Below, in pieces: positions 24,837-35,325 of a DNA stretch of 36,494 nt. The position numbers and the translations under genes are program-made. This DNA is from Rhizobiales bacterium Ga0077548 (lineage in GTDB: Bacteria; Pseudomonadota; Alphaproteobacteria; Rhizobiales; Xanthobacteraceae): contig LNEZ01000061.1 in assembly GCA_001464215.1 (NCBI GenBank), forward strand, positions 1 to 36,494. The letters run 5' to 3'. How positions within the stretch are numbered: the stretch's first letter is position 1; each line of letters begins with the position of its first letter. Under the pieces are notes generated by a model. The model did not search any database. It had not been told where the DNA came from and saw nothing but the letters and a program-made list of their open reading frames with translations.

Positions 24837-25333
24837 TGGGCTTCGCCGCGCGCCTTATGTTCCCTGTTTACAAGCCGCGCACGTTTCTATCGCCCGGCTA
24901 TCAGGACAATCTCGGCTGGGGCTTTGCGACCGCGCTCGGCGCACAGGATGCGCGGCGCGAAGTGCCGGTCGTCTCGATCAACGGCGACGGCGGCTTCATG
25001 TACACCGCGAACGAGCTTGCGACTGCGATGCGTCACAAAATACCGCTCACCGCCATCGTGTTCTCCGACGGCTCGTTCGGCAACGTGCGCCGCATACAAG
25101 AAGAGCAATTCGGCAACCGGCTGATCGCGAGCGATCTCGCAAACCCCGACTTCGTGAAATTCGCGGAGAGCTTCGGGGCGGCTGCCGAACGCGCACGAAG
25201 CGCAGAGGAGCTTCGCGTTAGCCTCCGGCGCGCTTTCAAGCGCCGCGAAATGCCAACGCTGATCGACGTGCCGGTCGGGCCGATGCCGAGCCCCTGGGAA
25301 TTCATCCTGATGCCGAAGAACCGCGGCGTGTGA
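24836..25333 (+). CDS. Thiamine-diphosphate enzyme, C-terminal part (split gene)
   Basis: 165 residues from ATG 24836 (GTG at 24833 is also possible), continuing the preceding protein in another frame. It holds the PP domain: [20 protein letters not shown], the ThDP/Mg motif starting [16 protein letters not shown] and ending in [11 protein letters not shown], where relatives usually have Asn in place of the Ser, then [18 protein letters not shown]. The Mg-ligand Asp positions appear kept. There is no separate ribosome site; the ATG overlaps the upstream stop (TGATG), which would allow reinitiation. More likely it is the tail of a frame-shifted gene. Its own stop overlaps a possible GTG start of rnd. 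Confidence 0.7.
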   Translation: MGFAARLMFPVYKPRTFLSPGYQDNLGWGFATALGAQDARREVPVVSINGDGGFMYTANELATAMRHKIPLTAIVFSDGSFGNVRRIQEEQFGNRLIASDLANPDFVKFAESFGAAAERARSAEELRVSLRRAFKRREMPTLIDVPVGPMPSPWEFILMPKNRGV

Positions 25334-25380
25334 CATTCAAGCGGGTTTACGACGCTTCTTCCGGCCGCTATCAGAACGCC

Positions 25381-26529
25381 ATGGATTTGATTACGACCAC
25401 CGCCGCGCTGAACGCGGCTTGCGAGCGGCTTTCGAAACATCCTTTCGTCACCGTCGATACCGAGTTTCTGCGCGAGACCACGTTCTGGCCGAAGCTCTGC
25501 GTCGTGCAACTCGCCTCCCCCGACGAAGCCGTCGTTGTTGACACACTCGCTGACGGAATCGATCTCGCCCCCTTCTTCACGCTGATGAACAACGAAAAAG
25601 TGATGAAGGTTTTTCACGCGGCCAGGCAGGACATCGAAATCGTCTGGCACCGTGCGAAGATCATTCCGCATCCCGTGTTCGACAGCCAGGTCGCGGCCAT
25701 GGTGCTCGGCTATGGCGACTCGATTTCCTATGACCAGCTCGTGCAGCGCACGACCGGCGGACAGATCGACAAGTCCTCGCGCTTCACCGACTGGGCGCGG
25801 CGTCCGCTGACGCAACAGCAGATCACCTATGCCGTCGCCGATGTTACGCACCTTCGCGACATTTATCTGAAACTTAAAGCCGACCTCGAAGCCAGGAACC
25901 GAACCAGTTGGCTCGAGAGCGAGATGCAAATCCTCACCTCGCCTTCGACTTACGAGCAGCATCCCGAGAATGCCTGGCAGCGGCTGAAGACCCGTGTGCG
26001 CAAGCCGAAGGAAATCGCGGTGCTCATGGAAGTCGCGGCATGGCGCGAGCGCGAAGCGCAGTCGCGCGACGTTCCGCGCGGAAGAATCATCAAGGACGAT
26101 GTGATCGGCGAGATAGCAATCCAGCAGCCGAAGACCGCCGAAGCGCTCGGCCAGTTGCGTTCGATCCCGAAAGGCTTCGAGCGCTCGCGATCCGGCGAAG
26201 GGATTCTTTCGGCGATCCAGGCCGGACTTGCGCGCGATCCGGAGACGCTGCCGAAATTCGAGCGCTACAAGCCGCTCTCAAACGGCGCGTCCGCGACCGT
26301 CGAGTTGTTGCGCGTGTTGCTACGCATGACCGCGGAAGAAAACGGCGTCGCTGCGCGGGTGATCGCAAGCTCCGACGATCTCGAAGCGATTGCGCTCGAC
26401 GACAATGCGGATATCGAAGCGCTCAAGGGTTGGCGGCGCGAATTGTTCGGCGAACAGGCGCTGAAGCTGAAACACGGCGCGGTTTCGCTCGCCATCGAAA
26501 ACGGCCGCGTGGTCGCAAAATCGAACTAA
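25381..26529 (+). CDS. rnd: Ribonuclease D
   Basis: A 382-residue 3'-5' exoribonuclease of the DEDD family maturing tRNA and other stable RNA ends. DEDDy motifs: TVDTEFLRE (Asp, Glu), [12 protein letters not shown] (Asp) and [15 protein letters not shown] (Tyr, Asp), followed by two HRDC-like helical regions after about residue 200. I start at ATG 25381 ([10 protein letters not shown]) because family members begin there. A GTG at 25330 overlapping the upstream stop as GTGA would add 17 residues and allow coupling. Its stop TAA overlaps the ppx stop on the other strand, so the two genes converge with 4 shared bases. Confidence 0.94.
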   Translation: MDLITTTAALNAACERLSKHPFVTVDTEFLRETTFWPKLCVVQLASPDEAVVVDTLADGIDLAPFFTLMNNEKVMKVFHAARQDIEIVWHRAKIIPHPVFDSQVAAMVLGYGDSISYDQLVQRTTGGQIDKSSRFTDWARRPLTQQQITYAVADVTHLRDIYLKLKADLEARNRTSWLESEMQILTSPSTYEQHPENAWQRLKTRVRKPKEIAVLMEVAAWREREAQSRDVPRGRIIKDDVIGEIAIQQPKTAEALGQLRSIPKGFERSRSGEGILSAIQAGLARDPETLPKFERYKPLSNGASATVELLRVLLRMTAEENGVAARVIASSDDLEAIALDDNADIEALKGWRRELFGEQALKLKHGAVSLAIENGRVVAKSN

Positions 26530-28097
26530 GCCGTCACGATCTGATATTGCCGGCCGATCAATTTTCCGAGCTGACGCACGCGATTATTCAGCCGTCCGCT
26601 CGCGAGTGCCGCGAGTTCGCCCGAGAGCTGCAATTTCAGAACGCCGCTCTCCACCATCATCGGCGAGCGCGGCAGCACGCCCGGCATCGAGGCGCTCGCG
26701 ACATAGGCAACCCGCATCACGGCGCCAAGAATACGAGCGCGGTCGAGCAACCGCGTCGTCGCGATTTCGCGGATGCGCGGCGACAGATCGTCGTCGTTCA
26801 GGCCCGCGTAACGATAGAACACGGCAAGCGCGAGAAACGCGCGGCCCGGATGGTCGATGCCGGAGAACGCGCCGTTGGAAATAATGTTCAGGCTCTGCTC
26901 GCCGCGATAATCCGGATGTGCGCGCCAGCCGATATCGGCAAGCAAGCATCCGGCGTGGCGCAGCCGCATTTCCTCCGGCGTTTCGTCGATGCCGGTGCTC
27001 TCCATGAACTTGTCGGTCCAGGAAATCAGTTCCTCGCCGTGCTCCGGCGAGCGCGAGCGCAGGAAGTTGAACTCGCGCGCCGCTTCCATCAGCGGGTCCA
27101 GCTTGCGCTCGGCTTCATCAAGCTGCTCGTAAAGTAAGCCTTCGCGCACGCCGAGCGCGGACACGATGATCGACGCGGGCTTGCCGATCTTCACGATCTG
27201 CTCAAGCACCAGCGAGCCGTAAGCCAAGAGCGGCCGCCGCGCCTCGGCAATCACTTCGATACGCGAGAGCGTTTCGGGATCGACGCGATGGAGCAAGCTC
27301 GAAAATTCCATCGCCTCTTTCGCGGGGATCGAATAGCCATGCATCACGTGAAGCGGATAGCCTTTCTGCATCATGTGCAGTCGTGCGATCGCGCGCCAGG
27401 TGCCGCCGACGGCATAGAAGGTGCGGCCCTTCAAGGCGCTCAACAGCGGTTCGTTCTCTAACTTGTCGCGGACGATTTTTTCGGCGGCCTTGATCGAGCG
27501 GGCCGACGCGTCCAGGAGCGAGAGGCTCCCGAGCGGCATGGTGATGCCCTCGCCGATCGTCTCGCCTTTCATGTCGACGAGCTCGAGCGAGCCGCCGCCG
27601 AGATCGCCGATCACGCCATCGATGTCGCTTGTGCCGGAAAGCACGCCGAAGGCTGCTAGTCTCGCTTCGCGGTCGCCTGAAAGCAGTTCGATTTCGCAGC
27701 GGCAGATTTTCTTCGCGCGCTCGATGAATTCCGGGCCGTCGCTCGCATCGCGCACAGCCGCCGTTGCAATCGCAATCGCGTCGCCGACCTGCATCACGTC
27801 GCATAGCGCCCGGAAGCGAGAGAGAGCGGCCAACGCCTTCTCGACCGCTTCAGGCGCGAGCCTGCCTTTGGTCGCGACTTCGCGGCCCAAGCCGCAGAGC
27901 GCCTTTTCGTTGAACAGCGGTGTCAGGTTGCGGCTCAGGCGCTCATAGACAACGAGGCGGACCGAGTTGGAACCGATGTCGAAGACGGCAATCGGCTTGC
28001 TCGCGGGCAATCGCCCCGGCGCCTCAATTGGATTGCTTTGCCCGTTCCGTTTTACGGACGAGACTACGCGGAGAAGAGTCTTTGAGAGATTTGCCAC
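26526..28097 (-). CDS. ppx: Exopolyphosphatase (Ppx/GppA family)
   Basis: A 523-residue ASKHA-fold phosphatase releasing phosphate from polyphosphate ends or hydrolysing pppGpp. Domain I starts at [17 protein letters not shown]; the second phosphate loop is [16 protein letters not shown]-terminal HD-like helical domain (about residues 330-520) carries [18 protein letters not shown]. The start is probably GTG 28097, which overlaps the 3' end of ppk by 74 bases; no good start exists further downstream before the phosphatase domain. Together with ppk it forms the polyphosphate operon. Confidence 0.9.
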   Translation of the reverse strand: MANLSKTLLRVVSSVKRNGQSNPIEAPGRLPASKPIAVFDIGSNSVRLVVYERLSRNLTPLFNEKALCGLGREVATKGRLAPEAVEKALAALSRFRALCDVMQVGDAIAIATAAVRDASDGPEFIERAKKICRCEIELLSGDREARLAAFGVLSGTSDIDGVIGDLGGGSLELVDMKGETIGEGITMPLGSLSLLDASARSIKAAEKIVRDKLENEPLLSALKGRTFYAVGGTWRAIARLHMMQKGYPLHVMHGYSIPAKEAMEFSSLLHRVDPETLSRIEVIAEARRPLLAYGSLVLEQIVKIGKPASIIVSALGVREGLLYEQLDEAERKLDPLMEAAREFNFLRSRSPEHGEELISWTDKFMESTGIDETPEEMRLRHAGCLLADIGWRAHPDYRGEQSLNIISNGAFSGIDHPGRAFLALAVFYRYAGLNDDDLSPRIREIATTRLLDRARILGAVMRVAYVASASMPGVLPRSPMMVESGVLKLQLSGELAALASGRLNNRVRQLGKLIGRQYQIVTA

Positions 28098-30243
28098 GTC
28101 CCGAAAGGCTCGGATTGGTCATGAAATATTGATGGGCGTTGAACGATTCTTCGCCCTCACCAAGCCTTATGCGTTCCGAGCTACCGTCGGGCAAGACCCG
28201 CCAGCTTTGCTCGTTATCCTTGAGGTTTGCGACCATGATTTGGTCGAGCACCTGCTGGTGCACGGTCGGATTGAGAATCGGAACCAGCGTTTCGACCCGG
28301 CGGTCGAGGTTCCGCGGCATCAGATCGGCGGATGCGATGTAAACGGCGGCTTTGCGGTGCGGCAGGCCGTGGCCCATGCCGAAGCAGAAAATGCGGCTGT
28401 GCTCGAGGAATCGGCCGACGATGGATTTGACGCGGATGTTTTCCGAGAGGCCCGCGACGCCCGGACGCAGGCAGCAGATGCCGCGCACGACAAGATCGAT
28501 CTCGACGCCCGCCCGGCTTGCGTCATAAAGCGCGTCGATCACGACCGGATCAACCAGCGAGTTCATCTTCAGCCAAATCGCGGCGGGTTTGCCAGCGTGG
28601 GCGTGCGCCATCTCTTGCTGAATGTGATCGAGAATGCGCTGCTTCAGGCTGATCGGCGAAATTGCCATCGCCTCGAGATTCTGCGGCTCGGCATAGCCGG
28701 TGATGAAGTTGAAGATACGCGACACGTCGCGCGCAATCGCTTCATCGGACGTGAAGAAAGAAAGATCGGTGTAAACGCGCGCGGTGACCGGATGATAGTT
28801 GCCGGTGCCGAGATGGCAGTAGGTCGCAACCGACTTGCCTTCGCGGCGCACGACCATCGACATCTTGGCGTGGGTTTTGAGTTCGATGAAACCGAACACG
28901 ACCTGCACGCCCGCGCGCTCAAGATCGCGCGCCCAGCGAATGTTCGCCTCTTCGTCGAAACGCGCCTTCAACTCAACGAGCGCGGTGACCGATTTCCCGG
29001 CTTCCGCCGCCTCCGCCAGCGCCTTCACAATCGGGCTGTCCGATGAAGTGCGATAGAGCGTCTGCTTGATCGCGATCACATTCGGGTCGAGTGCCGCCTG
29101 CCGCAGGAACTGCACGACGACGTCGAACGACTCGTAAGGATGATGAACGATCAGGTCCTTCTGGCGGATCGCCGCGAAGCAATCGCCGCCCTGATCGGTG
29201 ACGCGCTCCGGGAAGCGCGGATTATAGGTTTTGAATTTTAGGTCGCGCCGCTCAATGGAAACGAGCTGCGAAAGTTCGTTCAGCGCGAGCATCCCCTCGC
29301 CGACGAAGGTTTCGTATTCCAGCACGTTCAACGCGGCCACGACAAAGGCGCGCAGCTCCGGCGGCATCGAGGCTTCGAGTTCGAGACGGATCACCGAGCC
29401 GCGGCGGCGGCGCTTCAGCGCGGTTTCGAACACGCGCACCAGATCTTCGGCTTCCTCTTCGACTTCGATGTCGCTGTCACGGATGACGCGGAACGCACCC
29501 TGCCCCTTCAGGACATAGCCGGGAAACAGTTTCGCGGTGAAAATGCCGATCACCGCTTCAAGCGCGATGAAGCGCGTTTCTTTGTTATCGCCCTCGGGCA
29601 ACCGCACGAAGCGTTCGATCTGCGCGGGCACGCGGATCAGCGCGTTCATGCCGCGCTGGTCGCTTACGCGCTGGAGCTGAAGCGCCAGTGAAAAACCGAG
29701 ATTGGGAATGAACGGAAACGGATGCGACGGGTCGACCGAAAGCGGCGTAAGCACCGGAAACACTTCGTGTAAAAAAGTCTGCTCCAGCGTTGCGAGATCG
29801 CTCTTCGAGAGATCGCTAGCATCGACGATGACGATGCCGTTCTGCGCAAGCAGCTTGCGGAGTTCGCGCAGTTGTTGCTGCTGCGATGACGCGAGCTTCG
29901 CGGCTTCAGCGATAATCTCGATCAGTTGCTCCGCTGGTGTAAGTCCGTCCGGGCTCGGCGTAGTCACGCCTTCGCGCACCTGACCCTTCAGGCCGGCGAC
30001 ACGCACCATAAAAAATTCGTCGAGGTTCGCAGCCGAGATCGAAAGGAAGCGCAGGCGCTCCAACAACGGATGCTTTTCGTTCTCCGCTTCCTCGAGCACG
30101 CGGCGATTGAAGGAGAGCCAGGAAATCTCGCGGTTGATGAAGCGCTCGGGTTTTGAGCGCAGTTCCGCAGCCTCAGCAGTCAATGCTGGCGTGCTTGCCT
30201 CCGGCAGGGGCAAGTCGGTTTGCGGTTTGATTTCGAGATTCAT
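28024..30243 (-). CDS. ppk: Polyphosphate kinase 1
   Basis: A 739-residue enzyme polymerising the gamma phosphate of ATP into polyphosphate, reversibly, at the inner membrane. Four domains are seen: N-terminal helical domain ([19 protein letters not shown]), head domain, and two PLD-like catalytic domains. The phospho-accepting His lies in [19 protein letters not shown] (near residue 475), and a second conserved His is in [20 protein letters not shown]. Length is typical. GAGGCGAA precedes ATG 30243. Upstream lie direct repeats like a Pho box. ppx overlaps its end. Confidence 0.95.
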   Translation of the reverse strand: MNLEIKPQTDLPLPEASTPALTAEAAELRSKPERFINREISWLSFNRRVLEEAENEKHPLLERLRFLSISAANLDEFFMVRVAGLKGQVREGVTTPSPDGLTPAEQLIEIIAEAAKLASSQQQQLRELRKLLAQNGIVIVDASDLSKSDLATLEQTFLHEVFPVLTPLSVDPSHPFPFIPNLGFSLALQLQRVSDQRGMNALIRVPAQIERFVRLPEGDNKETRFIALEAVIGIFTAKLFPGYVLKGQGAFRVIRDSDIEVEEEAEDLVRVFETALKRRRRGSVIRLELEASMPPELRAFVVAALNVLEYETFVGEGMLALNELSQLVSIERRDLKFKTYNPRFPERVTDQGGDCFAAIRQKDLIVHHPYESFDVVVQFLRQAALDPNVIAIKQTLYRTSSDSPIVKALAEAAEAGKSVTALVELKARFDEEANIRWARDLERAGVQVVFGFIELKTHAKMSMVVRREGKSVATYCHLGTGNYHPVTARVYTDLSFFTSDEAIARDVSRIFNFITGYAEPQNLEAMAISPISLKQRILDHIQQEMAHAHAGKPAAIWLKMNSLVDPVVIDALYDASRAGVEIDLVVRGICCLRPGVAGLSENIRVKSIVGRFLEHSRIFCFGMGHGLPHRKAAVYIASADLMPRNLDRRVETLVPILNPTVHQQVLDQIMVANLKDNEQSWRVLPDGSSERIRLGEGEESFNAHQYFMTNPSLSGRGKSLKDSSPRSLVRKTERAKQSN

Positions 30244-30298
30244 TTCGCCTCACGCGCCTTGATAGCGCTTCAGCAGATCATAAAACGAATTGACGAAA

Positions 30299-30342
30299 AT
30301 ATAATGACCGTAAATTATGCAAGTATTACAGATAGATGACTG
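30299..30342 (-). promoter_or_regulatory. Pho-box-like repeats and promoter upstream of ppk
   Basis: Reading the minus strand: CAGTCAT (30342-30336), 4 bases, CTGTAAT (30331-30325), 4 bases, GCATAAT (30320-30314). The first two each match CTGTCAT at 6 of 7 and stand 11 bases apart, the period of PhoB sites; the third matches weakly (4 of 7). A -10-like TTATAT follows 9 bases further (30304-30299). It lies in the 101-base gap before ppk. PhoB control of ppk is known in other bacteria; here it is inferred. Confidence 0.55.
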
Positions 30343-30344
30343 TG

Positions 30345-31016
30345 CTACTCGCGAAGAAGTTGTGAAACGAAGGCCCTTGTTGCGGGCCTGCCCGCCGCGA
30401 GCGCGGCCGCATCGATTTTCGCAACCAATGCCCGCGCGCTGCCGAGCGAGCGCTCCATGCGCGGCAGAAGATACGCGATCAGATCCTGATCGACCGCGAT
30501 CTGACGATCCGCGAACAACTTCACGAGCACGGCTGCAATCAGCGCATCGTCCGGCGCGTCCAGTTTCGCGGACGGCACCGTGCGCAGACGCGAAGCGAGA
30601 TCGGCAAGCATCGCCATCCCGCTTTCGAGCGGCTGCGCGGAAGTAAACAGCAGCGACGCACCGTCTTCTTTCGCGAGATTGAAGAGATGAAACAGCGCGT
30701 GCTCGTCGAAATCGCCGGAGACAAGATTTTCTACGACCAATGCGCCGGTCGTGAGCGCCCGCGGCACGTCTTGGCGTGCAAGCAGGTGTGCTGGGATCAC
30801 CCGTGCGCCGGAACGCTCGGCCCAGATCGACGCGAGATGACTTTTGCCGGAGCCATGCGGACCCACGATCGCGGCGGCGTAAGAAGGCCAATCCGGCCAG
30901 CGTTCGACCAGTGCAAGCGCTGCCTCGTTCGATTTACTTTCAAGGAAATCTTCGCGGTGAAAGCTTACGACGTGCGGGAGATCGAGCGGCAGTTGCCGCG
31001 CGGCATTGCTTTGCAT
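30345..31016 (-). CDS. hdaA: DnaA regulatory inactivator Hda
   Basis: A 223-residue DnaA-related AAA+ protein that, bound to the DNA clamp, stimulates ATP hydrolysis on DnaA and so limits re-initiation of replication. The N-terminus carries the clamp-binding motif QLPLDLP (residues 8-14). Walker A is GPHGSGKSHLA, Walker B region is GALVVENL, and the sensor region LLFTSAQPLE and arginine-finger stretch LASRLRTV are present. There is no DNA-binding domain IV, which separates it from DnaA. Its ATG lies 1 base after the AI-2E permease stop (TGAGATG), so it is co-translated; this arrangement is common in Hyphomicrobiales. Confidence 0.92.
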   Translation of the reverse strand: MQSNAARQLPLDLPHVVSFHREDFLESKSNEAALALVERWPDWPSYAAAIVGPHGSGKSHLASIWAERSGARVIPAHLLARQDVPRALTTGALVVENLVSGDFDEHALFHLFNLAKEDGASLLFTSAQPLESGMAMLADLASRLRTVPSAKLDAPDDALIAAVLVKLFADRQIAVDQDLIAYLLPRMERSLGSARALVAKIDAAALAAGRPATRAFVSQLLRE

Positions 31017-31017
31017 C

Positions 31018-32097
31018 TCAGCGGTCCCGCTTTCGCGGTGCCGCGCCGGTGTAAAGGCTACTCGCCATGTATTGCTTCAGCCCGAAGCGGATCAGCACGC
31101 CCATCGCGGCCGCAAGCGGCACCGCGAGCAGAAGACCGACAAAGCCGAACAGATAGCCGAAGGCGAAGAGTGCGAACATCAGCCAGACCGGATGCAGACC
31201 GACACTTTCACCGACGAGCTTCGGCTGAAGAATATAGCCTTCGATGAATTGTCCGCTGAGGAAGATCGCGACGATCAGCAGAATCCATTTCCACTCCGGC
31301 CAGAACTGCGCAACCGCAACGACCGTCGCAAGCAACAAGCCCGTGAGCGAACCGACATAGGGAATGAAGCTGATGAGGCCGGAGATCATTCCGATCAGGA
31401 AACCGAAATTCAATCCGGACAGCGTGAGCGCAACCGCATAGAACGCGCCTAGTATGAGCCCGACGCCCGCCTGCCCGCGTATGAAGCCTGCGATGGCGCG
31501 GTCCATTTCGCGCGCAAGCTCGCGAACTGTTTCGCGGTTCCGGCGCGGGACCCAGCTATCCACCTTCGCGAGCATCTTGTGCCAGTCGTGAAGCACGTAG
31601 AAGGCGATCACAGGCGCGATCACCAAAAGCGTTACGATCGAGAACAGCGCCTGCCCACCCGCCCAAATCGAAGCAAGGAAAGAAATCGTCCACTTCGCGC
31701 CCTCGCTGACGATGTCGCCGAGCGACTTGCTCAGGTCGGGCAAGCGGTCGCCGACAATCCTGACCAGCCACTCGCGGGTCTCGTCGGTGAGCACGGTCTG
31801 CAATCGCGTCACCGTGCTCGGCAGTCCCTGCACGAAGGCGGAAATCTGCGTGCCCAAGATCGGCAGGAACAAAAGTGCAAGCACGACAAAGCTGAGAATG
31901 ACCAGCGCAACCATGATCAGCGACGCAATCATGCGGCTCACGCCGAGGCGCTCGAGCCGGTCGGCCACCGGATTCAGGAAATACGCGAGCGCGATCCCAG
32001 CAACGAAGGGAAGCAGCACTTCGCGCACCAGCCACATCGCGAGCACGAACAGGATCAGTGCTCCGATCCAGAACAGAAATTGCCGCTGAATAGTCAC
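31018..32097 (-). CDS. AI-2E family transporter (PerM-like)
   Basis: A 359-residue polytopic membrane protein of the AI-2 exporter / UPF0118 superfamily, with about eight hydrophobic segments and the C-terminal motif PKLVGESVGLHPVWLMFALFAFG that defines the family. Members have been linked to autoinducer-2 export and Na+/H+ exchange, but the cargo here is unknown. The start is GTG, overlapping the pgsA stop as GTGA, and the next gene hdaA begins 1 base after its stop, so the three genes form a tight operon. Confidence 0.9.
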   Translation of the reverse strand: MTIQRQFLFWIGALILFVLAMWLVREVLLPFVAGIALAYFLNPVADRLERLGVSRMIASLIMVALVILSFVVLALLFLPILGTQISAFVQGLPSTVTRLQTVLTDETREWLVRIVGDRLPDLSKSLGDIVSEGAKWTISFLASIWAGGQALFSIVTLLVIAPVIAFYVLHDWHKMLAKVDSWVPRRNRETVRELAREMDRAIAGFIRGQAGVGLILGAFYAVALTLSGLNFGFLIGMISGLISFIPYVGSLTGLLLATVVAVAQFWPEWKWILLIVAIFLSGQFIEGYILQPKLVGESVGLHPVWLMFALFAFGYLFGFVGLLLAVPLAAAMGVLIRFGLKQYMASSLYTGAAPRKRDR

Positions 32098-32651
32098 TTG
32101 CTAGCCTCCGGTGCATCAGAGGTTATGTGCCTCATCCACTCGATCAGATAGGCCGCGGCGGAAATAAATGTCAGCCCACCTGCGACCACCAGAAGGACAT
32201 CCTTCGCCTGCCCTGCGTCGAACTTGAAGCCGCTGGAGGCCAACACCAGAGCCGCGAGGCCGATTTGCGCCGCGGTGTTCAGTTTGGAGACAACCAGCGG
32301 ATGGATTTCCACCGGCTTGTTCATGATCCAGGACAAGAGGACCGCGCCCATGATCATGATATCGCGCGAGACCACCGCGATCACGATCCAGCGCGGCAGC
32401 AGCCCCTCGATGGAAAGCGTCACGTAAATCGACATCAGAAGCGCTTTGTCCGCAAGCGGATCGAGATAGGCGCCGAATTCGGTCTGGGCGTTGAAGCGCT
32501 TGGCGATGAAACCGTCCACCGCGTCCGAAATCCCGGCCGCCACGAACACCCAGAACGCGAGCAGCATATTCCCGGAGGTGATCGCCCAGATCACCACCGG
32601 AACCAGCACAATGCGCCCGACCGTAATCAGGTTCGGCAAACTCTGGATCAC
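32094..32651 (-). CDS. pgsA: CDP-alcohol phosphatidyltransferase, PgsA type
   Basis: A 185-residue integral membrane enzyme, expected to join CDP-diacylglycerol and glycerol-3-phosphate to phosphatidylglycerol phosphate. It shows the family motif D-x2-DG-x2-(A)KR...G-x3-D-x3-D in [20 protein letters not shown] followed by LDPLADK. Four or more membrane segments, typical length. The start is GTG 32651 with GGGAGC upstream. It is first in the operon with the AI-2E permease and hdaA, and is divergent from purM. The glycerol-phosphate acceptor is by family resemblance and synteny. Confidence 0.88.
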   Translation of the reverse strand: MIQSLPNLITVGRIVLVPVVIWAITSGNMLLAFWVFVAAGISDAVDGFIAKRFNAQTEFGAYLDPLADKALLMSIYVTLSIEGLLPRWIVIAVVSRDIMIMGAVLLSWIMNKPVEIHPLVVSKLNTAAQIGLAALVLASSGFKFDAGQAKDVLLVVAGGLTFISAAAYLIEWMRHITSDAPEASK

Positions 32652-32803
32652 GCCAACGCTCCCATCCTTATGCCTTGGCTACCGTCAAAAGCGTGATACG
32701 CCAACCGGGCCGCGCAGATTTCGGGGTGAAGCGCGACAATTCGGCTAGGAAAAGAGGCGTTCCGCGCGCTATTCACACGGCCAGAAGCGAGGAAGCGGAA
32801 CTT

Positions 32804-33874
32804 ATGTCCGGCAAGCAAGGCGGGTTGAGCTACCGGCAGGCGGGCGTCGATATCGACGCCGGCAACCGGCTGGTCGATCTCATCAAGCCGTTCGTGCGCG
32901 CGACGCGGCGGCCCGGCGCGGATGCGGAGATCGGCGGCTTCGGCGGCGTGTTCGATCTCAAGGCGCTTGGGATGCGCGATCCGTTGCTGGTTGCTTCCAA
33001 CGACGGCGTCGGCACCAAGGTAAAGCTCGCCATCGACGCGAACCGCCACGAGACTATCGGCATCGATCTGGTCGCGATGTGCGTGAACGACCTTGTCGTG
33101 CAGGGCGCGGAGCCGCTCTTCTTCCTCGACTACTTTGCGACCGGGAAGTTAGTCCCCGAGCACGCGGCGAAAGTCGTCGAAGGCATTGCCAAGGGCTGCA
33201 AGGAAGCGGGCTGCGCGCTGATCGGCGGCGAGACCGCGGAAATGCCGGGGTTGTACGCCGGCGACGATTACGATCTCGCGGGGTTTTCGGTCGGCGCGGT
33301 CGAGCGCGAGAATCTCCTGCCACGCACGGACATGAAGGCTGGTGACGTTCTGCTCGGCCTGCCCTCTTCCGGCGTTCACTCGAACGGTTACTCACTGGTG
33401 CGAAGGATCATAGAAAAGAGCGGCGTGAAACTCGACGCAACCGCGCCGTTCGATTCATCGCGCACACTCGGCGAAGCGCTGCTAACGCCCACGCGGATTT
33501 ATGTGAAGTCCGTGCTGGCTGCTCTTCATGCGACGAGCGGCATCAAGGCGCTCGCGCACATCACCGGCGGCGGATTCGTCGATAACATTCCGCGCGTGCT
33601 GCCGGAAAACCTGGCGGCGAAAGTCGATCTTTCGAAGATTCCGGTGCTGCCGGTTTTCAAGTGGCTCGCTTCGGTTGGCGGCGTGCTAGAGCTCGAAATG
33701 CTCCGCACCTTCAACTGCGGCGTTGGCCTCATCATCGCAGTCGATCCCGCGAAGGCCGGTGATGTCGAACGCGCGCTCAAGGATGCAGGCGAAAATCCGG
33801 TCAAGATCGGCGAGATTGTCGCGCACAACGGCGAGCCGGTGACTTTGTTCGACGGCAAGCTCGCGCTTTCATGA
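32804..33874 (+). CDS. purM: Phosphoribosylformylglycinamidine cyclo-ligase
   Basis: A 356-residue AIR synthetase closing the imidazole ring in purine synthesis (fifth step) with ATP. Seen: [20 protein letters not shown], the Gly-rich [13 protein letters not shown] nucleotide-binding stretch, [31 protein letters not shown] and [20 protein letters not shown] 32804 is preceded by GAGGAAGCGGAA; the frame is open to 32675 but that part is not coding. Its stop overlaps the purN start (ATGA). Confidence 0.96.
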   Translation: MSGKQGGLSYRQAGVDIDAGNRLVDLIKPFVRATRRPGADAEIGGFGGVFDLKALGMRDPLLVASNDGVGTKVKLAIDANRHETIGIDLVAMCVNDLVVQGAEPLFFLDYFATGKLVPEHAAKVVEGIAKGCKEAGCALIGGETAEMPGLYAGDDYDLAGFSVGAVERENLLPRTDMKAGDVLLGLPSSGVHSNGYSLVRRIIEKSGVKLDATAPFDSSRTLGEALLTPTRIYVKSVLAALHATSGIKALAHITGGGFVDNIPRVLPENLAAKVDLSKIPVLPVFKWLASVGGVLELEMLRTFNCGVGLIIAVDPAKAGDVERALKDAGENPVKIGEIVAHNGEPVTLFDGKLALS

Positions 33875-34452
33875 AGAAGCGCGTTGCGATCCTGATTTCC
33901 GGACGCGGCTCGAATATGCGCGCGCTGATCGAAGCGGCGAAAGCAAAAGACTATCCGGCGGAAATCGTGCTCGTGTTATCCAACGTCGCCGATGCCGGCG
34001 GCTTAGATTTCGCGCGAACGCACAAAATTCCAACACAAGTAATCGAGCACAAGAAATTTCCCTCGCGGGAAATCTTCGACAACGCGGTCAACACCGCGTT
34101 GAAGGCTGCGAACGCCGAGATCGTGGCACTCGCGGGCTTCATGCGTCTGCTCTCCCCGCGCTTTGCCGAAAGCTGGCATGGGCGGATGATCAACATCCAC
34201 CCGTCGCTGCTGCCCGCCTACAAGGGATTGCACACGCACAAGCGTGCGCTGGAGGCCGGAGAAAAACTTCACGGCGCGACCGTCCACTTCGTGACAGCGG
34301 AACTCGATGACGGCCCGGTAATCCTCCAAGCGAAAGTGCCGGTGCTACCGGGCGACAATGAAGACGCGCTTGCGAGCCGCGTGCTCGAACAGGAGCACAA
34401 GATTTATCCGGAAGCGCTGCGCCTCGTCGCAGAGGGCAAGGCGAAGATCTGA
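33871..34452 (+). CDS. purN: Phosphoribosylglycinamide formyltransferase
   Basis: A 193-residue 10-formyltetrahydrofolate-dependent GAR transformylase, third step of purine synthesis. Seen: the phosphate loop [14 protein letters not shown], the active-site segment [20 protein letters not shown] (catalytic Asn and His), and the [12 protein letters not shown]sp. It overlaps purM by 4 bases and is translationally coupled to it. It converges with terC; the terminator between them has its T-run on the terC side. Confidence 0.96.
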   Translation: MKKRVAILISGRGSNMRALIEAAKAKDYPAEIVLVLSNVADAGGLDFARTHKIPTQVIEHKKFPSREIFDNAVNTALKAANAEIVALAGFMRLLSPRFAESWHGRMINIHPSLLPAYKGLHTHKRALEAGEKLHGATVHFVTAELDDGPVILQAKVPVLPGDNEDALASRVLEQEHKIYPEALRLVAEGKAKI

Positions 34453-34456
34453 AGCC

Positions 34457-34495
34457 CAAAAAGAAAAACCCAAGCCGGTTTTATCCGGCTTGGGT
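34457..34495 (-). terminator. Rho-independent terminator of terC
   Basis: Perfect 11-base stem (ACCCAAGCCGG / CCGGCTTGGGT, 6-base loop) at 34468-34495. On the minus strand it is followed by a T-rich tract (TTTTTCTTTTTG). It lies 26 bases after the terC stop. On the + strand no T-run follows, so purN is ended less efficiently. Confidence 0.9.
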
Positions 34496-34521
34496 ACGCC
34501 TTCAGTCGGCCTTGGGAGAAA

Positions 34522-35319
34522 TTAGTGCTTCTTCGCCGGCGGCTCGCCGATGTGGCCTGCGCGCGTAATGAACGGCTCTTCCATCGACGCAAGGTGACGC
34601 GAGCGGCGGATCAATGAGCCGAGCAGGATCACGAAGATCGCACCCGCCGCAGCTGCGGGAATGTGCAGTTGATCCAGCAGCGCCGGATTGAACCAGCGTG
34701 CGAGCGCGCCGTCTTTGATCATGATGTCGCCCGCGACCCAGCCCAGCAGCGCGGCACCGGCCCAGACCAAAATCGGGAAACGGTCGAGCAGCGCCATCAA
34801 GAGCGCGCTGCCCGCGATGATCATCGGAACCGAAGTCACCAGACCGAAACCGATCAGCACGGCCTTGATCGACTGCGCGTGCGCCGGATCGAGCGCCATC
34901 GCCGCGGTTTCGGCGGCAGCGGCAATCGCGATCACGTTGTCGAGGCTCATCACGATATCGGCGACCGCGACGATGCGAACCGCTTTCCAGAGGTTGCTCG
35001 CGGCTTCGATCTTCTCGTCGCCCTCGTCTTCCGGAACGAGCAGCTTGACCGCGACCCACAAGAGCAACACGCCGCCGATCAGCTTCAGCCACTGGTAGCC
35101 CATGGCTTCAGCGACCACGAGCGTGAAGACGATGCGCAGCAGCACGGCGACGCCCGCGCCGAGGACCATGCCCCAGAAGCGTTCCTTCGGCGGCAGCATC
35201 CGGCAGGCCAGTGCGATCACGACCGCGTTGTCGCCGGAGAGAATGATGTTGATGCCGATGATCTTGAGCGCGGCGATCCAGAATGCCGCCTGCATCATGT
35301 CAGTGAGAAGAAAGTCCAC
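34522..35319 (-). CDS. TerC family integral membrane protein
   Basis: A 265-residue protein with about seven membrane segments. It has the two acidic TerC motifs: ILSGDNAVVIALACR in the first half and VMSLDNVIAIAAAA in the second, internally repeated. Family members (Alx/YkoY/MeeF) export manganese, and others serve tellurite resistance or metalation of secreted proteins. A charged cytoplasmic loop (PEDEGDEKIEA) separates the halves. The start is GTG 35319 (MDFLLTDMM) with GGGAG upstream. The leader can fold so that this ribosome site is paired. Transcription is probably independent of ndk because a terminator lies between. Confidence 0.93.
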   Translation of the reverse strand: MDFLLTDMMQAAFWIAALKIIGINIILSGDNAVVIALACRMLPPKERFWGMVLGAGVAVLLRIVFTLVVAEAMGYQWLKLIGGVLLLWVAVKLLVPEDEGDEKIEAASNLWKAVRIVAVADIVMSLDNVIAIAAAAETAAMALDPAHAQSIKAVLIGFGLVTSVPMIIAGSALLMALLDRFPILVWAGAALLGWVAGDIMIKDGALARWFNPALLDQLHIPAAAAGAIFVILLGSLIRRSRHLASMEEPFITRAGHIGEPPAKKH

Positions 35320-35325
35320 GCGCCG

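Noticed and set aside
25908..27137. A 409-codon open frame on the + strand across rnd and ppx
   Set aside because: It is Arg/Ala-rich, starts inside rnd and lies opposite ppx, whose family motifs are intact; high GC leaves such long shadow frames open.
27967..29046. A 359-codon + strand frame opposite ppk
   Set aside because: ppk on the minus strand has full family motifs; the frame has no ribosome site or recognisable domain.
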